Below are positions 35,253 through 43,808 of a DNA stretch of 64,000 nt, one piece after another (position 1 is the stretch's first letter; each line of letters opens with the position of its first letter). The position numbers and the translations under genes are program-made. Source of the DNA: Streptomyces calvus (lineage in GTDB: Bacteria > Actinomycetota > Actinomycetes > Streptomycetales > Streptomycetaceae); the NCBI RefSeq assembly GCF_006782915.1, contig NZ_VCNP01000056.1:124001-188000 (forward strand), read 5' to 3'. The notes below the pieces were generated by a model. It saw only the letters and a list, made by a program, of their open reading frames with translations. It had not been told where the DNA came from and did no database searches.

Positions 35253-35312
35253 CCACCCCCACGTCGTACCGAGGCCCGGCACCCCTGAGCGGGGAGCCGG
35301 GCCTTCGTGGGT
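35253..35312 (+). terminator. terminator after metK
   Basis: GGCCCGGC-a-CCCC (35273-35285) pairs with GGGG-a-GCCGGGCC (35291-35303), with further outer pairing of the CACCCCCACG and CGTGGGTG segments. The stem is followed by TTCGTGG. Confidence 0.75.
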
Positions 35313-35360
35313 GCGGCGGGAGCGGCGCCGCTGTCAGTCGCGTTTGGTAAGAATGCAAGC

Positions 35361-37508
35361 GTGAGCAGCGAGAACGGACAGCGGGACGGCGGTGCGCAGG
35401 GCGCGCCGCCGGAGCAGCTCGCGCTCATCCGGGAGAGCGTGCGCCGGGCCAAGGCGCCCCGGGCCAAACCGCGCACCTGGCGCGGTGCCGCCCTCGCCGG
35501 GAACCTGCCCGTCGCCCGGGTCCTCGTCGACAAGGGCGTGCTCCACCTGGACCGCTACTTCGACTACGCCGTCCCCGAGGAACTGGACGCCGACGCGCAG
35601 CCGGGCGTGCGGGTGCGGGTGCGGTTCGGCGCCGGGCGGCACCGGGTGCGCGAGGGGCGGCGCGAGGGCGGGGGACTGATCGACGGGTTCCTCGTCGAGC
35701 GGCTCGCCGAGTCCGACTACTCGGGGCCCCTGGCGGCGCTGGCCCAGGTCGTCTCGCCCGAGCGGGTGCTCAGCGAGGAACTGCTGGGGCTCGCCCGGGC
35801 CGTCGCCGACCGGTACGCGGGCAGTCTCGCCGACGTCCTCCAGCTCGCCGTGCCGCCCCGCAACGCCCGCGCCGAGAAGCGGCCCTCGCCCGACCCGCTG
35901 CCCCCGCCCCCGGCACCGGCCCCCGGTCCCTGGGAGCGGTACGAGCAGGGGCCGGCGTTCCTGGAGTCGCTGGCCACCGGCGGGGCACCGCGGGCGGTGT
36001 GGAACGCGCTGCCCGGACCGCTGTGGAGCGAGGAACTGGCCCGGGCCGTCGCGGCGACCCTCGCCTCCGGGCGCGGCGCGCTGGTGGTCGTGCCGGACGG
36101 GCGGGCCGTGGCCCGCGTCGACGCCGCACTCACCGAACTGCTCGGCCGGGGACGGCACGCGGTGCTCACCGCGGACGCCGGGCCGGAGAAGCGGTACGCG
36201 CAGTGGCTCGCGGTGCGGCGGGGATCCGTGCGGGCCGTCGTCGGCACCCGGGCCGCGATGTTCGCGCCGGTGCGGGACCTCGGACTGGTCGCCGTCTGGG
36301 ACGACGGGGACGACAGCCACAGCGAGCAGCACGCCCCGCAGCCGCACGCCCGCGAGGTGCTGCTGCTGCGCGCGGCGCAGGACAAGTGCGGCTTCCTGCT
36401 GGGCGGTTGGAGCTGCACCGTGGAGGCGGCGCAACTGGTGGACACCGGGTGGGCCAGACCGCTGGTCGCCACCCGGGAACGGGTGCGGGCGGCCGCGCCG
36501 CTGGTGCGGACCGTGGGCGATCAGGACCTGGCCCGCGACGAGGCCGCCCGTGCGGCGCGTCTGCCGACGCTCGCCTGGCAGGCCGTCAGGGAGGGCCTGC
36601 GGCACGGTCCGGTGCTCGTGCAGGTGCCCCGCCGGGGCTATGTGCCGCGGATGGCGTGTGCCGCCTGCCGGGAGCCGGCGCGGTGCCGGCACTGCTCGGG
36701 GCCGTTGGAGGCGCGGGGTGCCGACGACCTGCGGTGCGGCTGGTGCGGGCGCGAGGAGAGCGGCTGGCACTGTCCCGAGTGCGGCGGGTTCCGGCTGCGG
36801 GCCCAGGTGGTGGGGGCGCGGCGCACCGCCGAGGAACTGGGCCGGGCGTTCCCGGCCGTTCCGGTGCGCACCTCGGGGCGCGAGCAGGTGCTGGACACGG
36901 TGCCGGGGGCGCCGGCGCTGGTGGTGAGCACACCGGGCGCGGAACCGGTGGCCGAGGGCGGCTACGCGGCGGCGCTGCTGCTGGACGGCTGGGCCATGCT
37001 GGGCCGCCCCGACCTGCGGGCCGGGGAGGACGCGTTGCGCCGCTGGATCGCCGCGGCGGCACTGGTCCGGCCGCAGTCGGCGGGAGGCACGGTGGTGGTG
37101 GTCGCCGAGCCGACCCTGCGGCCGGTGCAGGCGCTGGTGCGGTGGGATCCGGTCGGGCACGCGGTGCGGGAGCTGGCGGAGCGCGGCGAACTGGGCTTCC
37201 CGCCGGTGTCGCGGATGGCGTCGGTGTCGGGGCCCGGGCCGGCGGTGGCCGCGTTCCTCCGCGCTGTGGCCCTGCCCCCGAGCGCGGAGGTGCTGGGGCC
37301 GGTCCCGCTGCCGGTCACCCCGGCGGGCCGCCCGCGCCGGCCGGGGGCGCCGCCTCCGGGCGAGGAGTGGGAGCGCGCCCTGATCCGGGTCCCGCCGGGC
37401 ACCGGCGCCGCCCTGGCGGGCGCGCTGAAGGCCGCCCAGGCGGCCCGTACGGCCCGTGGCGGGGACGAACCGGTGTGGGTGCGCATCGACCCGCCGGACA
37501 TCGGCTGA
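35361..37508 (+). CDS. priA: PriA-like primosomal protein lacking helicase motifs
   Basis: A 715-residue PriA homologue for replication restart. The N-terminal DNA-binding domain (VARVLVDKGVLHLDRYFDYAVP) and the cysteine-rich zinc region (CAACREPARCRHCSG... CGWCGREE... CPECGG) are kept. The Walker A GxGKT and DEAH box are absent: where DEEH is expected the protein reads WDDGDDSHSEQ. This is the known actinobacterial form, regarded as lacking helicase activity. GTG 35361 chosen for the Ser-rich start; the frame is open to 35307. Confidence 0.93.
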   Translation: MSSENGQRDGGAQGAPPEQLALIRESVRRAKAPRAKPRTWRGAALAGNLPVARVLVDKGVLHLDRYFDYAVPEELDADAQPGVRVRVRFGAGRHRVREGRREGGGLIDGFLVERLAESDYSGPLAALAQVVSPERVLSEELLGLARAVADRYAGSLADVLQLAVPPRNARAEKRPSPDPLPPPPAPAPGPWERYEQGPAFLESLATGGAPRAVWNALPGPLWSEELARAVAATLASGRGALVVVPDGRAVARVDAALTELLGRGRHAVLTADAGPEKRYAQWLAVRRGSVRAVVGTRAAMFAPVRDLGLVAVWDDGDDSHSEQHAPQPHAREVLLLRAAQDKCGFLLGGWSCTVEAAQLVDTGWARPLVATRERVRAAAPLVRTVGDQDLARDEAARAARLPTLAWQAVREGLRHGPVLVQVPRRGYVPRMACAACREPARCRHCSGPLEARGADDLRCGWCGREESGWHCPECGGFRLRAQVVGARRTAEELGRAFPAVPVRTSGREQVLDTVPGAPALVVSTPGAEPVAEGGYAAALLLDGWAMLGRPDLRAGEDALRRWIAAAALVRPQSAGGTVVVVAEPTLRPVQALVRWDPVGHAVRELAERGELGFPPVSRMASVSGPGPAVAAFLRAVALPPSAEVLGPVPLPVTPAGRPRRPGAPPPGEEWERALIRVPPGTGAALAGALKAAQAARTARGGDEPVWVRIDPPDIG

Positions 37509-37735
37509 GAGCCGCCACGCCCCGCCCAGAGCCCCCGGGACTGCCGTCCCGCGGGCGCCCGCTGCCGCGACGCCCAGGTCGCCGGGATTGCGTTCTGGGC
37601 CGCTCGCCGCACCGACGCCAGGATCCGGGGGCTGCCGTCCGCGCGCGCAGCCCGCGACCTGGCAGAGACGTGCCCCTGCGGAGACGCGCCCACGCCGAGA
37701 CGCGCCCCCGACCGGCCCGGGGCGGGCCCGCTATG

Positions 37736-37775
37736 GCCTCGCCCTCCCGGGGCGGTGCGGCCGGGAGGGCGAGGC
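37736..37775. terminator. bidirectional terminator between priA and the HTH gene
   Basis: Perfect 15-bp stem: GCCTCGCCCTCCCGG (37736-37750) with 37761-37775, 10-nt loop. It sits between two convergent genes. The remaining 37509-37735 is GC-rich with no gene I can support. Confidence 0.75.
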
Positions 37776-37793
37776 GAACGGGGCGGGCAGGGC

Positions 37794-38342
37794 TCAGCCG
37801 TTGCGCGGGGCGGGGAGGGCCGTCGGGCGGGGCTCCTCGCGCAGGGACGGGCTGCCGGCCGTGGGCTGGGTCGGCATGGTGCGGGCCGCCGGGACCGTCG
37901 GCACCGCGGAGACACCGGCGCCGACGTTGACCGGGCGGCTGCCCGACGCCTCCGCGGCCCGCTCGGCCTCCGTCGGCGCCGGCGGCTGCGCGGCGGCACG
38001 ACGGGCGCCGTAACGGCGGTGCACCGCCTGCTTGGTGACTCCGAGCGCGGAGCCCACCGCGTCCCACGAGAAGCCCAGGGAGCGGTCGAAGTCCACGGCC
38101 GCCGTCACCAGGGTCTCCACGCTGTCCCGCAGCTCCTGGGCGAGGCGGACCGTCGGGGCGGGGGCGCGTCCGTAGACGACGAAGCCCGTGGAGGGGCCGG
38201 AGCGCCGTGGGCGGTAGACATTGCCCAACTGGGCGGTGAGCGTGCGCAGCGCGTCCACCTGCCGGCGGACCCGCTCGATGTCCCGCACCAGCAGGTGAAG
38301 GCTGGCCCGAGCCTGGGCGTCGTGGGTTGCGTGGTCGGCCAT
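37794..38342 (-). CDS. conserved actinobacterial HTH protein
   Basis: A 182-residue protein. The N-terminal half is helical (ASLHLLVRDIERVRRQVDALRTL). The middle carries a helix-turn-helix-like segment, FSWDAVGSALGVTKQAVHRRYG (around 107-128), and the C-terminal ~60 residues are Pro/Ala/Arg-rich and look disordered. The HTH suggests DNA binding, target unknown. The ATG at 38342 has GAGAGG upstream; an in-frame GTG at 38417 would read through a perfect inverted repeat. Divergent from fmt, convergent with priA. Confidence 0.75.
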   Translation of the reverse strand: MADHATHDAQARASLHLLVRDIERVRRQVDALRTLTAQLGNVYRPRRSGPSTGFVVYGRAPAPTVRLAQELRDSVETLVTAAVDFDRSLGFSWDAVGSALGVTKQAVHRRYGARRAAAQPPAPTEAERAAEASGSRPVNVGAGVSAVPTVPAARTMPTQPTAGSPSLREEPRPTALPAPRNG

Positions 38343-38395
38343 GAACAAGCCTCTCGAACCGGCGTTGGAAGGGAATGAGCCCGTCTCGGGGCCCG

Positions 38396-38416
38396 TGGTC
38401 AACTCTTTCTTGACCA
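38396..38416. promoter_or_regulatory. perfect inverted repeat upstream of the HTH gene
   Basis: TGGTCAA (38396-38402), 7-bp spacer, TTGACCA (38410-38416), in the 229-bp divergent region and 54 bp from the HTH gene start. A plausible operator for that protein. Confidence 0.45.
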
Positions 38417-38571
38417 ACGCGAATCAGCCCTACGGGTCACGGGGTGGGGGCGTGGCGGCATATGCGTACGCCCCCGTGCGGGGCTCCGCGCCTCGGCCGT
38501 CGCCCGCGCATGCGGCCCCATAGACTGGTGCGCTGCCCCACTGCCCCCGCCCGAGAGGCCCCAAGCACCCC

Positions 38572-39504
38572 ATGAAGCTCGTCTTCGCAGGTACCCCCGA
38601 GGTCGCCGTTCCCGCACTGGACGCTCTTCTCGCCGCCGGGCGGCACGAGGTGGCCGCCGTCGTCACGCGGCCCGACGCGCCCGCGGGGCGCGGGCGCAGG
38701 CTGGTCGCCTCCCCGGTCGCCGAGCGCGCGGAGGAGGCCGGGATCGAGGTGCTGAAACCGGCCAGGCCCAGGGACCCCGAATTCCTGGAGCGGCTCAAGG
38801 AGATCGCCCCCGACTGCTGCCCGGTCGTCGCCTACGGCGCGCTGCTGCCCAAGGAGGCCCTCGACATCCCCGCCCGCGGCTGGGTCAACCTGCACTTCTC
38901 GCTGCTGCCCGCCTGGCGCGGCGCCGCGCCCGTGCAGCACGCCATCATGGCCGGTGACGAGATCACCGGCGCCGCCACCTTCCTCATCGAGGAGGGCCTC
39001 GACTCCGGCCCCGTCTACGGCACCGTCACCGAGGAGATCCGCCCCACCGACACCAGCGGCGACCTGCTCACCCGGCTCGCCTTCGCCGGCGCAGGCCTGC
39101 TCGCCGCGACCATGGACGGCATCGAGGACGGCACCCTGAAGGCCGTGCCGCAGCCCGCCGACGGCATCAGCCTCGCCCCCAAGGTCACCGTCGAGGACGC
39201 CCGCGTCGACTGGCGCACCCCGGCGCTGCGCGTCGACCGCGTGGTGCGCGGCTGCACCCCCGCCCCCGGCGCCTGGACCACCTTCCGCGGCGAGCGCCTC
39301 AAGATCGTCCAGGCCGCGCCCGTGCCGGAGCTGACCGACCTCGCGCCCGGGCAGCTGTCCGCCGGCAAGAACAACGTGTACGTGGGCACCGGTTCGTACG
39401 CCGTGGAGCTGCTGTGGGTGCAGGCCCAGGGCAAGAAGCCGATGCGGGCGGCGGACTGGGCGCGCGGGGTGCGGATCGCGCCGGGCGAGACCGTCGGCGC
39501 CTGA
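38572..39504 (+). CDS. fmt: methionyl-tRNA formyltransferase
   Basis: A 310-residue enzyme formylating initiator Met-tRNA. The formyl-THF site contains the HFSLLPAWRGAAPVQ signature (about 104-118); the N-terminus MKLVFAGTPEVAVPALDALL is typical, and the C-terminal OB-like tRNA-binding domain is complete. ATG 38572. A -10-like TAGACT lies at 38521-38526. rsmB follows 75 nt later, a common pairing. Confidence 0.96.
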   Translation: MKLVFAGTPEVAVPALDALLAAGRHEVAAVVTRPDAPAGRGRRLVASPVAERAEEAGIEVLKPARPRDPEFLERLKEIAPDCCPVVAYGALLPKEALDIPARGWVNLHFSLLPAWRGAAPVQHAIMAGDEITGAATFLIEEGLDSGPVYGTVTEEIRPTDTSGDLLTRLAFAGAGLLAATMDGIEDGTLKAVPQPADGISLAPKVTVEDARVDWRTPALRVDRVVRGCTPAPGAWTTFRGERLKIVQAAPVPELTDLAPGQLSAGKNNVYVGTGSYAVELLWVQAQGKKPMRAADWARGVRIAPGETVGA

Positions 39505-39579
39505 CGCGCGGGCTCCCCGGCACGCCCGACGACGTAGGCTGGAGTGCGCACTTCACCCCACGTCCGGAGCACCTTTTTC

Positions 39580-40998
39580 GTGAGCGACCAGCCCCGTCGG
39601 CCCCGCAAGCCGGCCAAGCCGTACCGCCGGCCCCAGAAGGACCCCGTCCGCATCCTCGCCTTCGAGGCCCTGCGGGCCGTGGACGAACGGGACGCCTACG
39701 CCAACCTCGTCCTGCCCCCGCTGCTGCGCAAGGCGCGTGAGAAGGGGGACTTCGACGCGCGTGACGCGGCGCTCGCCACCGAGCTGGTGTACGGCACGCT
39801 GCGCCGCCAGGGCACGTACGACGCGGTCGTCGCGGCCTGTGTGGACCGGCCGCTGCGCGAGGTGGACCCGCCGGTGCTGGACGTGCTGAGCCTCGGTGCG
39901 CACCAACTGCTGGGCACCCGCATCCCGACGCACGCCGCCGTGTCCGCCTCCGTGGAGCTGGCCCGGGTGGTGCTGGGCGACGGACGGGCCAAGTTCGTCA
40001 ACGCCGTGCTGCGCAAGGTCGCCCAGCACGACCTCGACGGCTGGCTGGAGCGGGTCGCGCCGCCCTACGACGAGGACCCCGAGGACCACCTCGCCGTCGT
40101 GCACTCCCACCCGCGCTGGGTCGTCTCCGCGCTGTGGGACTCCCTCGGCGGCGGCCGCGCCGGCATCGAGGACCTGCTGCGGGCCGACAACGAACGCCCC
40201 GAGGTCACGCTCGTCGCCCGTCCCGGCCGGGCCACCACCGCCGAACTGCTCACCGAGGAGGCCGCCGTCCCGGGACGCTGGTCGCCCCACGCGGTACGGC
40301 TCACCGAGGGCGGGGAGCCCGGCGCCATCGCGGCGGTCGCCGAGGGCCGGTCCGGGGTGCAGGACGAGGGCAGCCAACTGGTCGCCCTGGCCCTCGCGAA
40401 CGCGCCCGTCGACGGGCCCGACCGGCTGTGGCTGGACGGGTGCGCGGGCCCCGGCGGGAAGGCCGCCCTGCTCGGGGCGCTCGCCGCCGAGCGCGGCGCC
40501 GTGCTGCTCGCCTCGGAGAAGCAGCCGCACCGGGCCGGGCTGGTGGCGAGGGCGCTGGCCGGGAACCCGGGGCCGTACCAGGTCGTCGCCGCCGACGGGA
40601 CGCGGCCGCCGTGGCGGCCCGGCAGCTTCGACCGGGTGCTGGTCGACGTGCCGTGCACCGGTCTGGGCGCCCTGCGCCGCCGCCCCGAGGCGCGCTGGCG
40701 GCGCCGCCCCGAGGACCTCGACGGCTTCGCCCCGCTCCAGCGCGGGCTGCTGCGCACCGCCCTGGAGTCCGTGCGCGTCGGCGGTGTCGTCGGCTACGCC
40801 ACCTGCTCGCCGCACCTCGCGGAGACCCGGGCCGTGGTCGCCGACCTCCTCAAGCAGTTCCCGGACGCCGACCTGATCGACGCCCGTCCGCTGCTGCCGG
40901 GCGTACCGGACCTGGGTGAGGGGCCCGACGTACAGCTGTGGCCGCATCTGCACGGGACCGACGCGATGTACCTGGCGCTGATCCGCCGCACCGGCTGA
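39580..40998 (+). CDS. rsmB: 16S rRNA m5C967 methyltransferase (Sun/Fmu)
   Basis: A 472-residue protein with an N-terminal NusB-like RNA-binding domain (about 20-155) and a C-terminal SAM methyltransferase domain. SAM motif I is LDGCAGPGGKAA, motif IV DVPCTGLGALRRRPEARW with one catalytic Cys, and motif VI YATCSPH with the second. It methylates a cytosine in 16S rRNA. GTG 39580 with GGAG 11 nt upstream; open to 39544. A hairpin terminator follows. Confidence 0.94.
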   Translation: MSDQPRRPRKPAKPYRRPQKDPVRILAFEALRAVDERDAYANLVLPPLLRKAREKGDFDARDAALATELVYGTLRRQGTYDAVVAACVDRPLREVDPPVLDVLSLGAHQLLGTRIPTHAAVSASVELARVVLGDGRAKFVNAVLRKVAQHDLDGWLERVAPPYDEDPEDHLAVVHSHPRWVVSALWDSLGGGRAGIEDLLRADNERPEVTLVARPGRATTAELLTEEAAVPGRWSPHAVRLTEGGEPGAIAAVAEGRSGVQDEGSQLVALALANAPVDGPDRLWLDGCAGPGGKAALLGALAAERGAVLLASEKQPHRAGLVARALAGNPGPYQVVAADGTRPPWRPGSFDRVLVDVPCTGLGALRRRPEARWRRRPEDLDGFAPLQRGLLRTALESVRVGGVVGYATCSPHLAETRAVVADLLKQFPDADLIDARPLLPGVPDLGEGPDVQLWPHLHGTDAMYLALIRRTG

Positions 40999-41010
40999 CA
41001 CCCGCGGCCC

Positions 41011-41051
41011 GCGGGGACCGGAGCCCGACTCAAGGCGCGCTCGGTCCCCGC
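41011..41051 (+). terminator. terminator after rsmB
   Basis: GCGGGGACCG (41011-41020) pairs with CGGTCCCCGC (41042-41051), extended by AGC/GCT with one bulge. Confidence 0.6.
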
Positions 41052-41115
41052 CGCCCGCCCGTCGAGGTGCGGTACCGATGAGGGTGGGGCCCGGCGGGCA
41101 TGGCAGTCTTGCTGC

Positions 41116-41802
41116 ATGGCCGTGCAGATCAACCCCAGCATCCTGTCCGCCGACTTCGCCCGTCTCGCGGACGAGGCGAAGGCGGTCGAAGGCGCCGACT
41201 GGCTCCACGTCGACGTCATGGACAACCACTTCGTCCCGAACCTCACCCTCGGCGTGCCGGTCGTGGAGTCGCTCGCCCGCGCGACGGACACCCCGCTGGA
41301 CTGCCACCTGATGATCGAGGCCCCCGACCGGTGGGCGCCCCAGTACGTGGAGGCGGGGGCCGGGTCCGTCACCTTCCACGCCGAGGCGGCCACCGCCCCG
41401 GTGCGGCTCGCCCGCGAGATCCGGGCCAAGGGCGCCCGCGCCTCCATGGCGCTGCGCCCGGCGACGCCGGTCGAGCCCTACGAGGACCTGCTCCCCGAAC
41501 TCGACATGCTGCTGATCATGACGGTTGAACCGGGCTTCGGCGGGCAGGCGTTCCTCGACATCATGCTGCCGAAGATCCGTCGCACCCGAGAGCTGATCAA
41601 GAAGCACGGTCTGCAGCTGTGGCTCCAGGTCGACGGCGGAGTGTCGGCTTCCACCATCGAGCGCTGCGCCGAGGCCGGCGCCGACGTCTTCGTCGCGGGT
41701 TCCGCCGTGTACGGGGCGGACGACCCGGCCGAGGCGGTCCGCGCACTGCGCTACCAGGCCGAGGCCGCCACCGGCAAGGCCTCGTGGGCATGCGACCACT
41801 GA
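41116..41802 (+). CDS. rpe: ribulose-phosphate 3-epimerase
   Basis: A 228-residue TIM-barrel enzyme of the pentose phosphate pathway interconverting ribulose-5-P and xylulose-5-P. Metal and catalytic signatures are LHVDVMDNHFVPNLT (about 34-48), DCHLMIE, TVEPGFGGQ and QVDGGVS. ATG 41116. It has its own upstream region after the rsmB terminator. Confidence 0.96.
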   Translation: MAVQINPSILSADFARLADEAKAVEGADWLHVDVMDNHFVPNLTLGVPVVESLARATDTPLDCHLMIEAPDRWAPQYVEAGAGSVTFHAEAATAPVRLAREIRAKGARASMALRPATPVEPYEDLLPELDMLLIMTVEPGFGGQAFLDIMLPKIRRTRELIKKHGLQLWLQVDGGVSASTIERCAEAGADVFVAGSAVYGADDPAEAVRALRYQAEAATGKASWACDH

Positions 41803-41904
41803 GCGTCAGGAACATGAACGGCGCCCAGCAGGGCTGATCGACAGCGCCGGATCTGCAAGGATGAACGGCGAATCCAGAGTGTGAACAGCAGTGAGGAGAT
41901 CGCC

Positions 41905-42924
41905 GTGTCGGGTATGTCGGCGGGCCGGTCAGCCATGCGGATGGGACCCGCTGAGCTGGTGCAGGCGGCGGCCATGGCCCGCCGCTTCTACCTCGAGGGG
42001 AAATCGAAGATCCAGATCGCCGAGGAGTTCGGCGTCAGCCGCTTCAAGGTGGCCCGGGTCCTGGAGACCGCCCTCGAGCGGGATCTCGTACGGATCGAGA
42101 TCCGCGTGCCGGCCGAACTGGACGCCGAGCGCTCCGACGCGCTCCGCGCCCGCTACGGCCTCAGGCACGCCGTCGTGGTCGAGTCCCCGGCCGAGGCCGA
42201 GGAGACGCCCGACCCCGAGAACCTGGGAGAGGTGGCCGCCGACCTGCTCGGCGAGCTGGTCAACGAGGGGGACGTGCTGGGCCTGGCCTGGGGCCGGTCC
42301 ACCATCCACATGGCGGCGGCCCTGGACCGGCTGCCGCCCTGCACGGTCGTGCAGCTGACCGGGGTGTACGACGCCGGGACCGCCGAACGCGGCTCGGTGG
42401 AGGCCGTGCGGCGCGCCGCGCAGGTGTCGGGCGGCGACGCCCACCCCATCTACGCGCCGATGCTGCTGCCGGACGCGGCCACCGCGGAGGCGCTGCGCCA
42501 CCAGACGGGCATCGCGCGGGCCTTCGAGTACTTCGACAAGGTCACGGTCGCCTGCGTCTCCATCGGCTCCTGGGAGCCGGGCATCTCCACGGTGCACGAC
42601 ATGCTCAGCGACGAGGAGCGGGCGCACTACGCCTCCCTCGGCGTCGCCGCGGAGATGTCCGCGCACCTCTTCGACGCCGAGGGCCGCCGGGTCGGCCGGG
42701 ACCTGGGGGAGCGGTGCATCACGGTCAAGACCGACCAGCTGCGCCGGGTCCCCGAGGTCGTCGCCATCGCCGGTGGGCAGCGCAAGGGTCCCGCGATCGA
42801 CGCCGTGCTGCGCTCCGGGCTGGTCACCAGCCTGGTGACGGACACGTCGGCCGCGGACTACCTGATGACGGCCGGTCCCGCCCCGAGGTCCGCCCTCAAC
42901 CGTGCAGACCCGGATGGCCCCTGA
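41905..42924 (+). CDS. SorC/DeoR-type sugar-binding transcriptional regulator
   Basis: A regulator of about 339 residues. The N-terminal helix-turn-helix (ARRFYLEGKSKIQIAEEFGVSRFKVARVLETALE) is followed by a SorC-type sugar-phosphate-binding domain with GLAWGRS and the KTDQLRRVPEVVAIAGG region. GTG 41905 has an excellent GAGGAG 6 nt upstream; a longer form from GTG 41881 is open but lacks a ribosome site. Standing next to rpe, it may sense a pentose or other phosphosugar; the target genes are not evident. Confidence 0.87.
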   Translation: MSGMSAGRSAMRMGPAELVQAAAMARRFYLEGKSKIQIAEEFGVSRFKVARVLETALERDLVRIEIRVPAELDAERSDALRARYGLRHAVVVESPAEAEETPDPENLGEVAADLLGELVNEGDVLGLAWGRSTIHMAAALDRLPPCTVVQLTGVYDAGTAERGSVEAVRRAAQVSGGDAHPIYAPMLLPDAATAEALRHQTGIARAFEYFDKVTVACVSIGSWEPGISTVHDMLSDEERAHYASLGVAAEMSAHLFDAEGRRVGRDLGERCITVKTDQLRRVPEVVAIAGGQRKGPAIDAVLRSGLVTSLVTDTSAADYLMTAGPAPRSALNRADPDGP

Positions 42925-42964
42925 CGGCGGGTGAGGCGGGGACGGGACTGGCAGCATCGGCCGC

Positions 42965-43351
42965 ATGCCGCTGCGCCGGACCCTCGTCCTCCGCCTCCTG
43001 GCCTGCCTGCTCGTCCTGCTCACCGGCTGCTCCCCGGCCGGCGAGGACACCGCGGCGCCCGCGTGGGCCGAGGGCATGCCCACCGTCCGGGAGGCCGACC
43101 TGCCCGGCGAGGCCAGGGACACCCTGGACCTCATCGACGCGGGCGGCCCCTTCCCGTACGAGCGGGACGGCGCCGTCTTCGGCAACTTCGAGGGCCTGCT
43201 GCCCCGGCGGCAACGCGGCTACTACCACGAGTACACGGTCCGGACGCCGGGCTCGCCCGACCGCGGGGCCCGGCGCATCGTCACCGGGCGGGGCGGCGAG
43301 ACCTACTACACCGACGACCACTACGCATCGTTCACGGCGGTACTGAGATGA
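42965..43351 (+). CDS. secreted guanyl-specific ribonuclease (RNase Sa family), lipoprotein form
   Basis: A 128-residue N1/T1-type microbial RNase. An N-terminal signal with lipobox LTGC (Cys22) suggests a membrane-tethered lipoprotein. The mature part matches RNase Sa: DLIDAGGPFPYERDG, GLLPRRQRGYYHEYTV with catalytic Glu89, the RGARRIV arginines, and DDHY with catalytic His119. The two cysteines that form the RNase Sa disulfide are both missing. Its stop overlaps the barstar gene by ATGA, forming a toxin-inhibitor pair. Confidence 0.88.
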   Translation: MPLRRTLVLRLLACLLVLLTGCSPAGEDTAAPAWAEGMPTVREADLPGEARDTLDLIDAGGPFPYERDGAVFGNFEGLLPRRQRGYYHEYTVRTPGSPDRGARRIVTGRGGETYYTDDHYASFTAVLR

Positions 43352-43701
43352 CGTACGACCCGACCGGCCCGCTCGTGGTCACCGTCGACCTCGACGGGGT
43401 CACCGACAAGGCGGGACTGATGGACCGGTGCGCCCGCGCGCTGGAGCTGCCCGACTGGTTCGGCCGCAACTGGGACGCCCTCGTGGACTGTCTCGCCGAC
43501 CACACCGTCTGGCCCGACGGCGCCGTCGAGCGCGGGCTGCTGGTCGTCGTACGCGGCTGGCAGGCGTACGCGACGGCCCGGAGCGAGGAGTGGGCGACCG
43601 CCCGTGAGGTGTTCGCCGAAGCGGCGGACCGCACCCCTTCGCTCACCGTGGCACTCGCCCTCGGAGGATCCTCCGAACAGGCCTCTGACCAGCCTGGATG
43701 A
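43348..43701 (+). CDS. barstar-family ribonuclease inhibitor
   Basis: A 117-residue cytoplasmic inhibitor. Barstar hallmarks are the LDGVTDKAGLMDRCARALELPDWFGRNWDALVDCL segment (residues ~15-49, quoted here only as its pattern: short strand, helix, then the FGRNWDAL motif with the RNase-contacting Asp) and a later DLTV-like strand. It starts inside the RNase stop codon, so inhibitor and RNase are made together. The inhibitor should protect the cell from unexported or mis-sorted RNase. Confidence 0.9.
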   Translation: MTYDPTGPLVVTVDLDGVTDKAGLMDRCARALELPDWFGRNWDALVDCLADHTVWPDGAVERGLLVVVRGWQAYATARSEEWATAREVFAEAADRTPSLTVALALGGSSEQASDQPG

Positions 43702-43808
43702 TCCGCCGGGGACGGACGTACGGGGCGCCATGGGACAATGAAGTACGTGCTCTTCCCCCTGGCTGACCTGTCCGGGGGCCACCTCTGATCGACTGGGATG
43801 TGCAGCAC

